A DNA stretch of 55,000 nt from Chrysomallon squamiferum (GCA_012295275.1 CM022675.1:13406517-13461516), one strand, 5' to 3'. Shown: positions 1 through 11,706, counted from the first letter of the stretch. Made by a program: numbers and translations. The notes: generated from the sequence alone by a model not told the origin.

Positions 1-139
1 ATTACAATATGATTTAAAATTAATAATGAAATTCTGGTAATGTAGTTGTCATATTCGTTTATCAGAATTAAATGATTGTAAATAAAGCCTCGTTCACACG
101 GGTGATTTTGATTAGATCAGTTTTTATATGTAAAATAAT

Positions 140-485
140 AGCAACCAAAATATGTAGCAGTAGCAATAGTAGTAGTGCTGGTTGTTGTTGTAGTAATAGT
201 AAAGGAGTAGAGTAGTGATGTTATTATTATTATTATTATTATTATTAGTAGTAGTAGTAGTGGTAGTAATAGTAATAGTGGTAGTAGTGGTTGTAGTAAT
301 AATAGATGTAATTGTTGGTGTATTAGTAGTAGTAGTAGTGGTAGTGCTGGTAGTAATAGTAATAGTAATAACAGTAATAGTAGTAGTAGTAGTAGTAGTA
401 ATAGTAGTAGTTGTAATAGTGTTAGTTGTAGTAGTGTTAGTAGTAGTAGTAGTAGTGTCGGTATAACAGATTATTATTAATAACA
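140..485. repeat. Compound trinucleotide repeat (TAG/ATT)n
   Basis: Interrupted TAG, TTA and TTG triplets run through this stretch with scattered point changes. The open frame through it translates only to Leu/Val/Ile homopolymer and is not a gene. The degeneracy points to an old array. Confidence 0.9.
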
Positions 486-2449
<1,964 letters not shown>

Positions 2450-2545
2450 ACTAATAAATATATATATATATTTATCTATCTATCTGTCCTTCTATTTCTC
2501 TATCGATCTGTCTATATAGATAGATCTATAGATAGATTACATAGA
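2450..2545. repeat. (TA)n/(TCTA)n:(TAGA)n foldback repeat
   Basis: A TATA run is followed by TCTA units, then TAGA units, so the two halves are complementary and could fold back. No coding content. Confidence 0.8.
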
Positions 2546-2950
2546 CAGATAATTAATAAATAAGTAAATAAGTAAATAAATAAAAGGAAGTATCAAGAAT
2601 TTTAAATTGCAAGTGTTTACGTAACCGACAATTTCTGTCATTGGATTTTTATTTAAAACAAATAAATATTTTTTTTTTTTTTTTTAAAAAGAAGAAAAAA
2701 TATAGAAAAATAAAAATATAGAAGAGACAAAACAACAAACAAACAAACAAACAAACAAAACAACAACAACAAAAGAAATAAATTCGATTGCTCTCCTGAA
2801 ATACACAAGGCTAATACTTGTTTTTATTTCGTATCCTGTATTTTCGTTATCAACGTTGTAAAAACAATAATAAAAGGAAAAATAAAAAAAATAAAATAAA
2901 ATAAACTGATAAATAAATAAATAAAAAAAAAAAAAAAAAAAAAAATAATA

Positions 2951-2986
<36 letters not shown>

Positions 2987-3020
2987 AAAAAAAAACGAAC
3001 AAGAATATTATCTACTGTCA

Positions 3021-3062
<42 letters not shown>
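2546..3062. repeat. A-rich tract with poly(A) and (TTA)n arrays
   Basis: Contains AAAT and CAAA units, an almost pure A tract at about 2918-2995 and a TTA array at about 3019-3062. The minus-strand frame here is poly-Phe and is rejected. Confidence 0.85.
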
Positions 3063-3063
<1 letters not shown>

Positions 3064-3469
3064 GTCATTATCAACGTCATCATCATGGTCATTATCATCA
3101 TTATCATTATTTTTTTTTCTATAATCGTAAACTAGACTTTACTTTTCAATTTTTATTAAACACGTCTTTGTTTCAAAATGTTAAAAATTGTTTATCAACG
3201 TCAGTTTTGTGAAAAACGCGTCGACTAAAAATACAGGTAATGGTTAAAAAACCAGCTATTTAAAAACAGCAATTTGCATCATTTTAAAATATATTTGTCA
3301 TTAATGAAACGGTGAACTTATATAACAGATGAACTAAATAAAATAAAATAAAATAAAACAAAACAAAACAAAACAAAAATAAAATAAAATAAATATTAAT
3401 TTAAATAAAACAAGTCGAAACAAAATGTCGGCATTTGAACTTTACAACGCAGAAGTCAGCTAACACGAT
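3063..3469. other. AT-rich noncoding with (AAAAT/AAAAC)n
   Basis: Imperfect ATC triplets occur near 3072-3110 and pentanucleotide AAAAT/AAAAC units near 3335-3400. No gene was seen. Confidence 0.6.
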
Positions 3470-3700
3470 ACTATGTGTGAACGTCATTATGTTGACACAT
3501 TCATCGAAACATTTACATGTGAACTACAGAGTGTTGACACTTGGTTATCCAAATGTTTTGACACGAGGAAATTCGCGGCTCTGTGTGAACTACATAATGT
3601 TGACGTCACCTGACACGCCACGTTCACGGTCTGTCGTCATTCTGTAAACTGTGGATCTGAACTACATGATACTGACGTCATTCAACCTCATTACGAATGT
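3470..3700. repeat. Diverged repeat of TGAACTACAT...TGACGTCA units
   Basis: Four diverged copies of a motif like TGTGAACTACATAATGTTGA begin near 3476, 3518, 3584 and 3656. The last two end in perfect TGACGTCA palindromes at 3601-3608 and 3673-3680. Spacing is irregular (about 42, 66 and 72 bp), which suggests an old tandem array. The block abuts the inverted-repeat element at 3713. Confidence 0.5.
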
Positions 3701-3712
3701 ATCAGCACAGCG

Positions 3713-4232
3713 ATTATCAGTGAAAACGACCCCCAGCCGAAACGTCACAGTCAAAACGTCCCCCATGTCCAGTTAAAACGTCACATTTCAAAGTCGTAAT
3801 CATTACCGGGTTCACAGTTGAGATGGGCGCATTTTTCCAAAAGCTGTTTCAGTGGTGTTTTTTTTTTTAAATTCTGAAATGCATTTGTTCCAGAGTTCTA
3901 AAAGTTGTTCCTGTTTGCCTTAAGAACGTTATATTAATAGGAGACCAGGCACTGTTTCAAACAGTTGACTGACGGCTATTCACATTAATTAATGAGGGCA
4001 CCATAACCTTGCCTGATATTGGGGAACCAAAAAAAAAATCTTGTTAACCCTCTGCACGAACTTTAACAACATTGTGAAGAGAAAACTTAGAGAAAAACCA
4101 GAAATGATGATGATCCGACTTCAGGTGTTATTAGTAGTTTTGACTATAGTAGCAGGGACGTTTCGGCTGGTTGACGTTTTGACCAGAATAACGGTGACGT
4201 TTTGGCTGCTTGACGTTTTGACTGATTATCAT
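3713..4232. mobile_element. Inverted-repeat (MITE-like) element, about 520 bp
   Basis: The left end reads ATTATCAGTGAAAACG and continues with CAGCCGAAACGTCAC and TCAAAACGTC. The reverse complement of the right end reads ATAATCAGTCAAAACG, then CAGCCAAAACGTCAC and TCAAAACGTC. The ends are therefore imperfect inverted repeats of roughly 60-75 bp, each built of GTCAAAACGTC-like sub-repeats. The interior has no open frame long enough for a transposase. This architecture fits a non-autonomous DNA transposon, but a target-site duplication is not obvious and the family is not recognised. Confidence 0.5.
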
Positions 4233-4800
4233 GACAACATTTCTGTCTGTAGACTTCGTTAAACAGACACAGTAAAGACAGTCTGTCTCAACTTAACTGA
4301 AGATGATGTTGTGCTCATGTTGACGTCACCATGGTTACGATATAAAAATACTGAACTGATGAACAGCATTAAGTTGTATTGAACTGAAGATCGGTATACT
4401 AAGAGATGGATCACAATTTTGAACGTAAAAAACAGTTTAATATTGTGAGAAAAAAAAAAAAAAAAAAAAAGAAACAGTTGATTTTGTCGCTGCTAACAGA
4501 AAAGAAGAGAAATAAAAAAATAAAAAAAGAAGAAAGTAATAAAGAAAGGAAGGGAAAGAATAAAACTGAATCAACAGAAAAAAAAATAAGAAGAAAAACT
4601 AAGAAACGAAATAAGTAAACTAAAACAATATACTGAGTGTTGTTATAAAGCAAAAAATTAATTAAAAAAATAAAATAAAATAAAATACCATCTGTTTCCC
4701 TTGACACTCACTTTCGAGTTTGGCAAATGAAAGCGAGAGAAAAAATGCTTGAAGCTTGAAGTTACAGAAACTCATTCTGTTATTTTATATGTCTGCAGGC
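4233..4800. other. Noncoding, A-rich
   Basis: Holds a TGACGTCA palindrome at 4321-4328, a poly(A) run near 4450-4470 and AAAG-rich sequence. The lysine-rich frame at 4406-4618 comes from the A-rich composition and is not supported as a gene. Confidence 0.6.
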
Positions 4801-4992
4801 ATCAATAGCAGCAGTAACAGAAGTAATAGTAACAGTAATAGTAAAAATAGTAGTAGTAATAGCAGTAGTAGTAGTCGTAGTAGTGGTAGTAGTAGTAGTA
4901 ATAGTAGTAGTAGTAGTAGTAGTAGTAGTGATGGTAGCAATAGTAGTAGTAATGGTAGTAGTAGGCGTGGTAGTAGAAGTAGTAGTAGTCTT
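4801..4992. repeat. (AGT)n trinucleotide repeat
   Basis: AGT/AGC/AAT triplets with interruptions. In one frame it reads as poly-Ser/Asn and in another as poly-Val. Confidence 0.9.
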
Positions 4993-5081
4993 AAGAACGC
5001 TTACATTAATGAGTTGCTACATATTGTTTTTGCTATTTTATAGTGATGTCTGCTGGATCCATAGAAATGGCTACATAGTAA

Positions 5082-5105
5082 TAATTATTATTAATTATAT
5101 TATTA

Positions 5106-5161
<56 letters not shown>

Positions 5162-5182
5162 GTTGTTGTTGCTGTTGTTGTT
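5082..5182. repeat. (ATT)n(GTT)n trinucleotide repeat
   Basis: An ATT array of about 50 bp passes into GTT/GCT triplets. No coding evidence. Confidence 0.9.
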
Positions 5183-5745
5183 GCCATATATTTATCTTTA
5201 TGGGTTTCTTCAGGTATTTTTAAACTGTCGTCGGCGTTGACGTTTCTAACGTCTGTAACGGAGTGGTATTGTCTGTACAACGTTAGAGGTCAAATTATGC
5301 TTTCTTTGTTTTTCTCTTTATTTTTGTTGTTGAAGGAAACGGTAATTATATATATATATATGTAATAATTATTAAATAAAGAAAATATAAAAATAAGAAA
5401 ACAAATATTTATAATAAAAAAAGAAAAAGGAAATAGAAAAATAAAAATAAAATGTTTTTCACTCATCCATATTATATTTAAAAGTCTGGTTTCCATAGAA
5501 ATAGCAATATAATATTTACGTCATTAATAATTCTACGTCATCAGTCACAGCCATTTTTCTAATTATTTCTAAATGAGTTATACAATACATTATAATTACA
5601 AACAAACTAATAAATAATTAATAAATTATAAAATAAATAAATAAATAAAAATTCACACACATATACGCATATACAAGAGTCCATGTATATTGGAAAAGAC
5701 ATTACAGCAGATGTAAATATTGTCCAATCAGAACACAAAATAAAA
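5183..5745. other. AT-rich noncoding stretch
   Basis: No gene or RNA seen. A short (TA)n run lies near 5345-5362, and AAAT units near 5630-5650. Confidence 0.6.
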
Positions 5746-5962
<217 letters not shown>

Positions 5963-6269
5963 CAAAAATGTAGGAATCTGGCACAGTGATTGGTCGAGCG
6001 AACATTTAATATGAAATGTCCTACAGGTTTCCATAGAAACTGGAAGAATGGATGGACGAACGAATGAGTGAATTATTAAATAAGTGAATTAAAAACACGA
6101 AACAAAGTAGCGTATTGGTTTTTTCTATTGTATTATGTCCATTGATTATTACCAGATTTGATTCAATAAATATGTAAGTAAATAAATAAATAAAAAAGGT
6201 TAATAAATAAATTAATACATAAGCAACAAAAGAATGCAGATAGTTTTGTAGCAATGTCTTATTAAACAA
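5963..6269. other. AT-rich noncoding stretch
   Basis: No feature supported beyond a short AAAT run at about 6176-6195. Confidence 0.6.
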
Positions 6270-6271
6270 CA

Positions 6272-6302
<31 letters not shown>

Positions 6303-6303
6303 G

Positions 6304-6366
<63 letters not shown>

Positions 6367-6390
6367 AATAATAATAACAATAATAATGAA
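6270..6390. repeat. (AAAT)n(AAT)n repeat
   Basis: AAAT units followed by AAT units with a few substitutions. Confidence 0.9.
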
Positions 6391-6898
6391 AAGATCTGGT
6401 ATTATTCTACATTACTGGGTACAAAATGCATTATGTGTAAATAATAAATATGGCATCACATATATATTATTTCTAGTCCTGTTCTAGCCAGGACATTTTG
6501 ACAAGATTTATCACCATTTCTTTATTTTTTAAAATCAAGTTTGATACAAATATTAATAAATTATTCTTATTAGAACCGACAATTCAAAACTGATCTACAG
6601 CTGCGTGCGCGCGCGTGTGAGTGTGTATATGCGCGAATATATTTGTCGACAATGTGTGCGCCTGGATATATATATGTCTATGTAGATATGTAGGTGTGTC
6701 TTTCGTAATATAACAAAAATATAAAAAAAATAAAAAATTCACGTCAGCAGTTTGACCCATCGAAATGTCGGTTCCTCAAAACGTTGGCACCAAATAAAAA
6801 GATTTTCTTTCTCTTTCGTTCTTAAAACCATTTAAAGTGACGTTACTTAAATGAACTGTTCTTTGTTTCGTATTAAAAGAAAACCGATGTATTTGGCG
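6391..6898. other. 3' flank of the receptor gene
   Basis: Lies downstream of the minus-strand stop codon, so part of it is probably 3' UTR. It includes a GC/GT-rich alternating run at about 6603-6632 and AT-rich sequence. No other gene is visible. Confidence 0.5.
6521..6526 (-). promoter_or_regulatory. Candidate polyadenylation signal AATAAA
   Basis: TTTATT on the plus strand gives AATAAA on the receptor strand, about 505 nt past the stop codon. It is the first canonical hexamer I see after the stop. In DNA this AT-rich, a chance hexamer is quite possible. Confidence 0.3.
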
Positions 6899-6929
6899 CC
6901 AATAATAATAATAATAAAAAAATAATAAC

Positions 6930-6979
<50 letters not shown>

Positions 6980-6992
6980 TAGTAATGATTAT
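6899..6992. repeat. (AAT)n in the presumptive 3' UTR
   Basis: Mostly AAT triplets, ending about 40 bp beyond the receptor stop codon. If the 3' UTR runs to the AATAAA near 6521, the transcript carries this array as (AUU)n. Confidence 0.9.
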
Positions 6993-7031
6993 GATAAATT
7001 ATTTTGTTTTTCTAAGTTATTACTCCGAACA

Positions 7032-9113
7032 TTATGTCTTGTGCCAGTCAAATTTAAATATTCTAAGAAACGTTCGTTTAAACTGAACATTGGCAAACGC
7101 GTAACAGAAAGGGTTAATCGGGCTGTTCAAGTAACAGAGCCAGTAGGTGAAATAATAGAACCTCAGGTTGATTCCATCGTAGCCGAGAATAGCTACCACG
7201 AACACCATTATATGATATGGAGTCCAACAGAGAACGAATGCACCAAGAATTAGAGTTATCGTTCTTAAAGCTTTGCGCGCGCGGTTCTCCGACTTCGACT
7301 TCCGCTCCCGCCTGTTGCGTCGTCTGCTGTTGCGCGAGCGGACAGACTTCACGAAGTTCTGGAACGTCCCGTCCTTCCGGTTCCGCCTGCGCTGCGCAGC
7401 TGTGATCCGCCCCTCGGACTTGGAGGTGGCCGGGGCCAAGTGTTTCTCGTCTTCGGCCTGCTTCTCCGCAGCTTTGATCTCGTCGATTCTCGTGTCCGAG
7501 GCGGTGACGTCCATCACGGCCAGCGGGGCCCGCAGTGAGTTCACCGCGTTCTGGTCGTCTTCGATCGTCACCGCCGGCTCCCGGAACGAGATCCTCCGCC
7601 TCCACACGGGCGACTCTCGGCCGGCCTCGGGTTTCTCCTCGGGCACCGTGTCGCGCCTGCCCGTCAGGAACTTGACGCTCTCCTGCGCCAGCGTGGTGAA
7701 GCTCCTCTGGTCGATGAACAGCATGCCCTTCATGATGTCGTTCTGCAGCAGAGGCACGGACGGTTTGACGGACTCGCTCTCGGCGGCCTCCGGCGGTATC
7801 ATCGTCTCCGAGGTGCTCATGTCGGCCACGCTGGTGGTGGACATCGTGCACTGAAGGTTGGACGCGGACAGGAGGCGGGTGTCGGTGAGGCTCGGGTCTT
7901 CGAGCAGCGACTCGTTGAGCTGCTGCTTGGAGTCTGGAAGCAGCGCGTTGTTGATGAATCCCGAGCGGTCCACAGACTTCACCAGGTTCGCCGTGGCCGT
8001 CATCGAGCTCGACTTGCAGCCGAGGCTCGCGCCCTGGCTGCTGCTGTTGTCGTCGTCGGAGGCGAAGCCCGGGCTGCTGGAGCGGTCGTCGTCCTTCTCC
8101 GAGCTGTTCTTCTTGCTGAAGCTCGTCGTCGACACGGCCTTGTCCTGCGGCAGCGTGTCCTCCGACCTCTTCTTCTTCTTCTTCTTCTTCCCCGGCAGAA
8201 CCATCAGGCTGTCGCTGCTCGTCGACATCGCGCGCCTCATCCTGCTCCGCTCCGCCGCCAGCTCCATCGTCGACTGCAGCTTCCTGTGCTTCGCGTCCGA
8301 CTTCTTCTGCAGGTTTAGGGCCACTTTGTAAATCAGTCCGTACAGTATGCACATCACGATGAGCGTAATCCAAAAGTAGCCGATGGTCAGCATGACGGTG
8401 AACAGAGGGTCGTTCATGAACTGCACTTTGCACTCGGTCTCTTTCACCGTCCGCCCCTCGGGCACGAAAAACTGCCAGCCGACGATCGATATAAAGAAAA
8501 TGAGGGCGGGCAGCACCCACGTCATGGCAACCATTATTAACACTTTCCTCTCGGTCCGCCAGTTGCGGTACTTGGCGGGAATCTTCACCGACAGGAACCT
8601 GTCGAGCGTTATTAGAAACACGGTGTACTGTGACGTCAGACACACCGTCCAATCGAGAGCCTGCCACAGGTCACACAGCCACGGCCCCAGCATCCAGTAG
8701 CCGAGGAGGACGTACTGCGTGAACAGCGGCATGGAAAACGTTCCTATGAGTAGGTCAGACATGGCTAAAGAAGCTAGAAAATAGTTGGTCGGTTGTCGAA
8801 TACTTCGCTCGATCACGAAGGCCAGGAGGACAGTCAGATTTCCCAGAATCGTCAGAATACTGATGGAACCCGCTAGGATGCCCAGACATATGTTGAGCCA
8901 GGCGGGGAGCAGGCCGTGGGGGCTCTCCGAGGTGGCGCCGCACACAGTCTGGTTCATCGTGTCGTTCCACGTGCAGGGAGACGTCTCTTCGGGAAAGATC
9001 GGCGCTAGGGGAATGAAGGCGTCCAGTACCGCGGTAGTCACGTTTCTGCTGGGCAACGTCACGCCACCCGTGTCGTTGAACACGTCAGTGACGTTGATAT
9101 CAACCCAAGACAT
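7032..9113 (-). CDS. mAChR-B: Muscarinic acetylcholine receptor, invertebrate B-type (gar-2-like) GPCR
   Basis: A 693-residue class A GPCR in one exon. The N-terminus (1-70) has five N-glycosylation sequons (N7, N13, N24, N50, N54). TM1 is about 72-100 (N92), TM2 110-134 (D120), TM3 146-172 (C147, D154, then DRF at 171-173), TM4 190-213 (W199), TM5 238-263, TM6 614-642 (CWTPY, W630) and TM7 650-673 (YWLCY at 657-661, NPFCY at 667-671). C228 is the likely disulfide partner of C147. The block from NYFLASLAMSD through GTFSM to CDLWQALDW, with YWLCY in TM7, is diagnostic of muscarinic receptors. D154 is the amine-binding Asp 3.32. KIPAKYRNWRT after the DRF motif, and pocket changes such as H634 at 6.52, point to the invertebrate B/gar-2 branch, which in Drosophila signals through Gi/o. 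The third intracellular loop is about 350 residues; the C-tail is short. An in-frame TGA lies 33 nt upstream, so M1 is the first usable start. Subtype is less certain than family. Confidence 0.85.
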   Translation of the reverse strand: MSWVDINVTDVFNDTGGVTLPSRNVTTAVLDAFIPLAPIFPEETSPCTWNDTMNQTVCGATSESPHGLLPAWLNICLGILAGSISILTILGNLTVLLAFVIERSIRQPTNYFLASLAMSDLLIGTFSMPLFTQYVLLGYWMLGPWLCDLWQALDWTVCLTSQYTVFLITLDRFLSVKIPAKYRNWRTERKVLIMVAMTWVLPALIFFISIVGWQFFVPEGRTVKETECKVQFMNDPLFTVMLTIGYFWITLIVMCILYGLIYKVALNLQKKSDAKHRKLQSTMELAAERSRMRRAMSTSSDSLMVLPGKKKKKKKRSEDTLPQDKAVSTTSFSKKNSSEKDDDRSSSPGFASDDDNSSSQGASLGCKSSSMTATANLVKSVDRSGFINNALLPDSKQQLNESLLEDPSLTDTRLLSASNLQCTMSTTSVADMSTSETMIPPEAAESESVKPSVPLLQNDIMKGMLFIDQRSFTTLAQESVKFLTGRRDTVPEEKPEAGRESPVWRRRISFREPAVTIEDDQNAVNSLRAPLAVMDVTASDTRIDEIKAAEKQAEDEKHLAPATSKSEGRITAAQRRRNRKDGTFQNFVKSVRSRNSRRRNRRERKSKSENRARKALRTITLILGAFVLCWTPYHIMVFVVAILGYDGINLRFYYFTYWLCYLNSPINPFCYAFANVQFKRTFLRIFKFDWHKT
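8169..8189 (-). repeat. Coding (AAG)7 tract, poly-Lys in intracellular loop 3
   Basis: Seven lysine codons, residues 309-315, come from a run of CTT triplets on the plus strand. It is a coding microsatellite, so its length may vary between alleles in steps of one lysine. It adds to the basic charge of the cytoplasmic loop. Confidence 0.9.
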
Positions 9114-9147
9114 CTTCGTTAGTTTGTAAGACAGAGCGTCACCTCAT
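9114..9147 (-). other. 5' UTR part of the receptor coding exon
   Basis: Between the predicted splice acceptor and the start codon lie 34 nt. The segment contains the in-frame TGA and begins with a minimal upstream frame, ATG AGG TGA. The context before the receptor start is CTAACGAAG-ATG, with A at -2 rather than the preferred purine at -3 (G is two bases earlier). Confidence 0.5.
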
Positions 9148-9182
9148 CTGAAAAGAGAGAGAGAGAGAGAAAAAAATGAACA
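9148..9182 (-). promoter_or_regulatory. Splice acceptor upstream of the receptor exon
   Basis: Read on the minus strand, a T-run and a (CT)n pyrimidine tract lead directly to TTTTCAG, followed by the exon. This is a textbook 3' splice site. With the in-frame stop just inside the exon, it implies that the coding exon is preceded by at least one untranslated exon. Confidence 0.65.
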
Positions 9183-9209
9183 ACATGAAGATAGAAATTA
9201 ACTATTGGT

Positions 9210-9217
9210 TGACGTCA
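9210..9217. promoter_or_regulatory. CRE palindrome TGACGTCA near the receptor exon
   Basis: A perfect cAMP-response-element octamer about 100 bp upstream of the receptor start codon. It lies inside the proposed intron and could serve an internal promoter or enhancer, but the octamer is over-represented across the whole window. Confidence 0.35.
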
Positions 9218-9293
9218 CTAGTCCACGTTGTGTCACGGGTCGCTATTTGACACATGCAAAAGAATAACGCAGTGAGATAAAATAATTAGAATA

Positions 9294-9296
<3 letters not shown>

Positions 9297-9324
<28 letters not shown>

Positions 9325-9328
9325 ATCA
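9297..9328. repeat. (AAAT)n microsatellite
   Basis: Eight or so AAAT tetranucleotide units. Confidence 0.9.
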
Positions 9329-9377
9329 AATATCTATAGTTAGTTTACTAGAATACAATGCTGTATTTTCTATCATC

Positions 9378-9378
<1 letters not shown>

Positions 9379-9464
<86 letters not shown>

Positions 9465-9571
9465 TATCCATCCATCTATTTCTCTATCTATCTCTCTCTG
9501 TCTATATATCTATCTACATATTTATCTATCTCTTACTGTGTCTGTATGTATCTATGTGTATATGTGTGTGT
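9379..9571. repeat. (CT)n with (TCTA/TATG)n tail
   Basis: A pure CT array (9379-9461) followed by degenerate TCTA and TATG/TG units. It forms the left part of a compound repeat that recurs at 13493. Confidence 0.95.
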
Positions 9572-9575
9572 CTCT

Positions 9576-9716
9576 CAGAAACAGTTAAATTACTAATATC
9601 ATCATAACAGAAATTTACGAGTTCAAAATACGCAGCTAGTCACACACACACACACACAGACACACACACACAAACACACAGACACACATACAGACACACA
9701 CACACACACACACAAT
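9576..9716. mobile_element. SSR-linked dispersed repeat, copy 1, with (CA)n
   Basis: CAGAAACA..., GAAATTTACGAGTT, AAAA and ACGCAGCT-GTCACACA appear in this order, followed by an interrupted CA array. The same order and wording recur at 13679-13800, also between a CT array and CA-rich sequence. The whole (CT)n-unique-(CA)n unit therefore appears to be a dispersed or duplicated element. Confidence 0.5.
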
Positions 9717-10064
9717 GCCGACAATTCAGTCCACTCCGCGCTAAACATGGTCCCGCACGGACGCACGGAACGGACAAGTAAAACAAGGTAACTGATTAGC
9801 TGAGCCCAGACTTGTGCGTTTGACACTAAGAAAATACGGACACACTTACAGCCTGTCCGGAAACAAAGACGGACTGCTGAGCTTAATTACAGGAATGACA
9901 CCAGTCACCCCATTCACCCACATTGTCCGGCTGTCCGGAAAGAAATCTGTTTAACTGAAATAGCTCAAACTCTTCATTGCTGGAATTGACAACCAGTTAA
10001 AATAATGTTGTATAATTTGTTCTAAAAGTGAGTATTTTATGTTACTCCCATTATAATACGTCAC
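9717..10064. other. Unique sequence, no gene seen
   Basis: Contains two CTGTCCGGAAA motifs (near 9853 and 9930) and several ACGGAC motifs, but no coding frame. The minus frame over 9623-9826 reads through the CA array and is rejected. Confidence 0.5.
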
Positions 10065-10130
10065 CATCATCATCATCATCGTCATCATCATGTAATCATC
10101 ATCAACATCATCATCAGCATCCGATTCATT
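10065..10130. repeat. (ATC)n trinucleotide repeat
   Basis: Imperfect CATCAT triplets. Confidence 0.85.
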
Positions 10131-10333
10131 GTCATTTTACTAACATCGCTAACAACGTCTGCTACCACAGCGGCTGTCGTTGTATTATTAGTACTGAAAC
10201 AACATCTATTACTGCTACTACATGTATTTTGCAACCATTGCTATGAATATGATGATGAACATATATTTTTTCTTTTATATATCTTAGTTCTGTCTGTTTT
10301 CATTAATTTTTACTCTTTACTTCTCTTAAAATG

Positions 10334-10335
<2 letters not shown>

Positions 10336-10422
<87 letters not shown>
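10336..10422. repeat. (CT)n microsatellite
   Basis: A pure array of about 87 bp. Confidence 0.97.
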
Positions 10423-10425
<3 letters not shown>

Positions 10426-10509
10426 GGATTCACTAATTTTAGGTTAAATAAAAAGCCATTTAAAAAATATCAAGCCTGCTTGTTTACTATCAATAAACTT
10501 CAGTTTGAA

Positions 10510-10830
10510 TTAAAAGAAAAAAAGAAAAAAAAAGAAACGAAAGAAAGAAAGAAAAAAGGAAAAAGAAAGAAAAAAACATGAAGGAAAATAAATAAAGAAA
10601 AATGGATAACAATTAAGATAAAATGGAATGATACAAAACAAAAAAGAAAAAACGAACGAAGGAGATGAAGAAAGAAATAACAAAACGGATGAAGAAGAAA
10701 AAAGATTTTAAAAAACAAAAAGAATGCATGAAAGAAAGAAATAATAAGAAAAAGGACGAAAGAAAGAAACAAAGTAATAACAAACCGAACAGAAGAAAGA
10801 AAGAAAGAAAAAACAAAACAACAACAGAGA
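10510..10830. repeat. Purine-rich (GAAA)n-like tract
   Basis: More than 300 bp of GAAA, AAAG and GAAG units with few pyrimidines on the plus strand. The Phe-rich and Lys-rich frames on the two strands come from this composition. Confidence 0.85.
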
Positions 10831-10950
10831 ACGGACGAAGGGAAGAAACGCGGTCCAATCTATATTTACTTCAATTTTTCTCCCATTTACGCTGAAATCC
10901 GAGCGACACGCAATTTCCAGCTGATTGGTCTCTTTACCAGTCAGTTACAT

Positions 10951-10975
10951 TTTTTTTTTTTTTTTTTTTTTTTTT
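10951..10975. repeat. Poly(T) run
   Basis: About 25 T. It could be the poly(A) tail of a minus-strand retroposed sequence, but no body is recognised. Confidence 0.8.
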
Positions 10976-11615
10976 GGTTTTATTCCCGTGTTTGACTAAT
11001 TTCAAGCTATGTCAACTATGGCCTCTATCTGGAGTCCAGGCCCGGAGTAACCAGTTTGGTTAGCACAGAATTAGCAGATAAAGTGAGTACAGCACGCGGC
11101 AAGAGGCAACTGCAAGTCTCCGATATCATCAATTTCTCCGACAAACGCCGTTCAAAGAAGCAATAAATACTATATATGTGTTAATTTTGTAACCGTCGAT
11201 CGATAGAAACGAGTTTGAAGTTTAGATTATCGTTAGCTTGCTGATGAGAAAGCCCTATTCACGATAGCCAATCGCAATCAACAACGTGTACAGTGCTATC
11301 TTCTAAACGGCTGACTCCGACGGATACAAAAAGCCTCGCTGCAAACAAACTAGTCTAGGATAACGTTACCAAATTAGGTTTCTTGGGGCAAAATCAGAAT
11401 CGTTAATTAGAGGTCTTGGGAGGGGATATCAATCATTTGTCTTGGGCCGGCACTTAGCTGCAAGTTTCAAAAACGGCGAGGCGTAAATCTAGTTAAACGG
11501 AGATAGGTCTTTGCATGGGTCCGGCCACAATCTTTGCCAAACACAAAAAAAATCTATACAAAGCGTGGAAAATTCTCGCTGTAAATGCTGTTTTATTTGA
11601 TTCTATTTTTCTTTT
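10976..11615. other. Higher-complexity unique block
   Basis: About 640 bp with balanced composition and almost no simple repeat, unusual for this window. No frame of useful length and no recognised family. Candidates are conserved noncoding DNA or an old transposon remnant next to the poly(T) at 10951. Confidence 0.4.
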
Positions 11616-11621
11616 CTTTAT

Positions 11622-11622
11622 C

Positions 11623-11654
<32 letters not shown>

Positions 11655-11706
11655 AAAAAAAAAGAAAAAAAAAAAAAAAAAAAAAAAAAAAAGAAAAGAA
11701 AAAAAT
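11622..11706. repeat. Abutting poly(T)/poly(A) foldback
   Basis: A run of about 17 T is followed immediately by about 65 bp of nearly pure A with a few G. The junction could form a snap-back hairpin. Confidence 0.85.

Noticed and set aside
7273-8700. Plus-strand frames opposite the receptor
   Set aside because: They are antisense shadows of GC-rich coding DNA with no recognisable domain.
10951-10975. Retrogene with poly(A) tail on the minus strand
   Set aside because: The sequence on the right side shows no open frame or recognised retroelement body.
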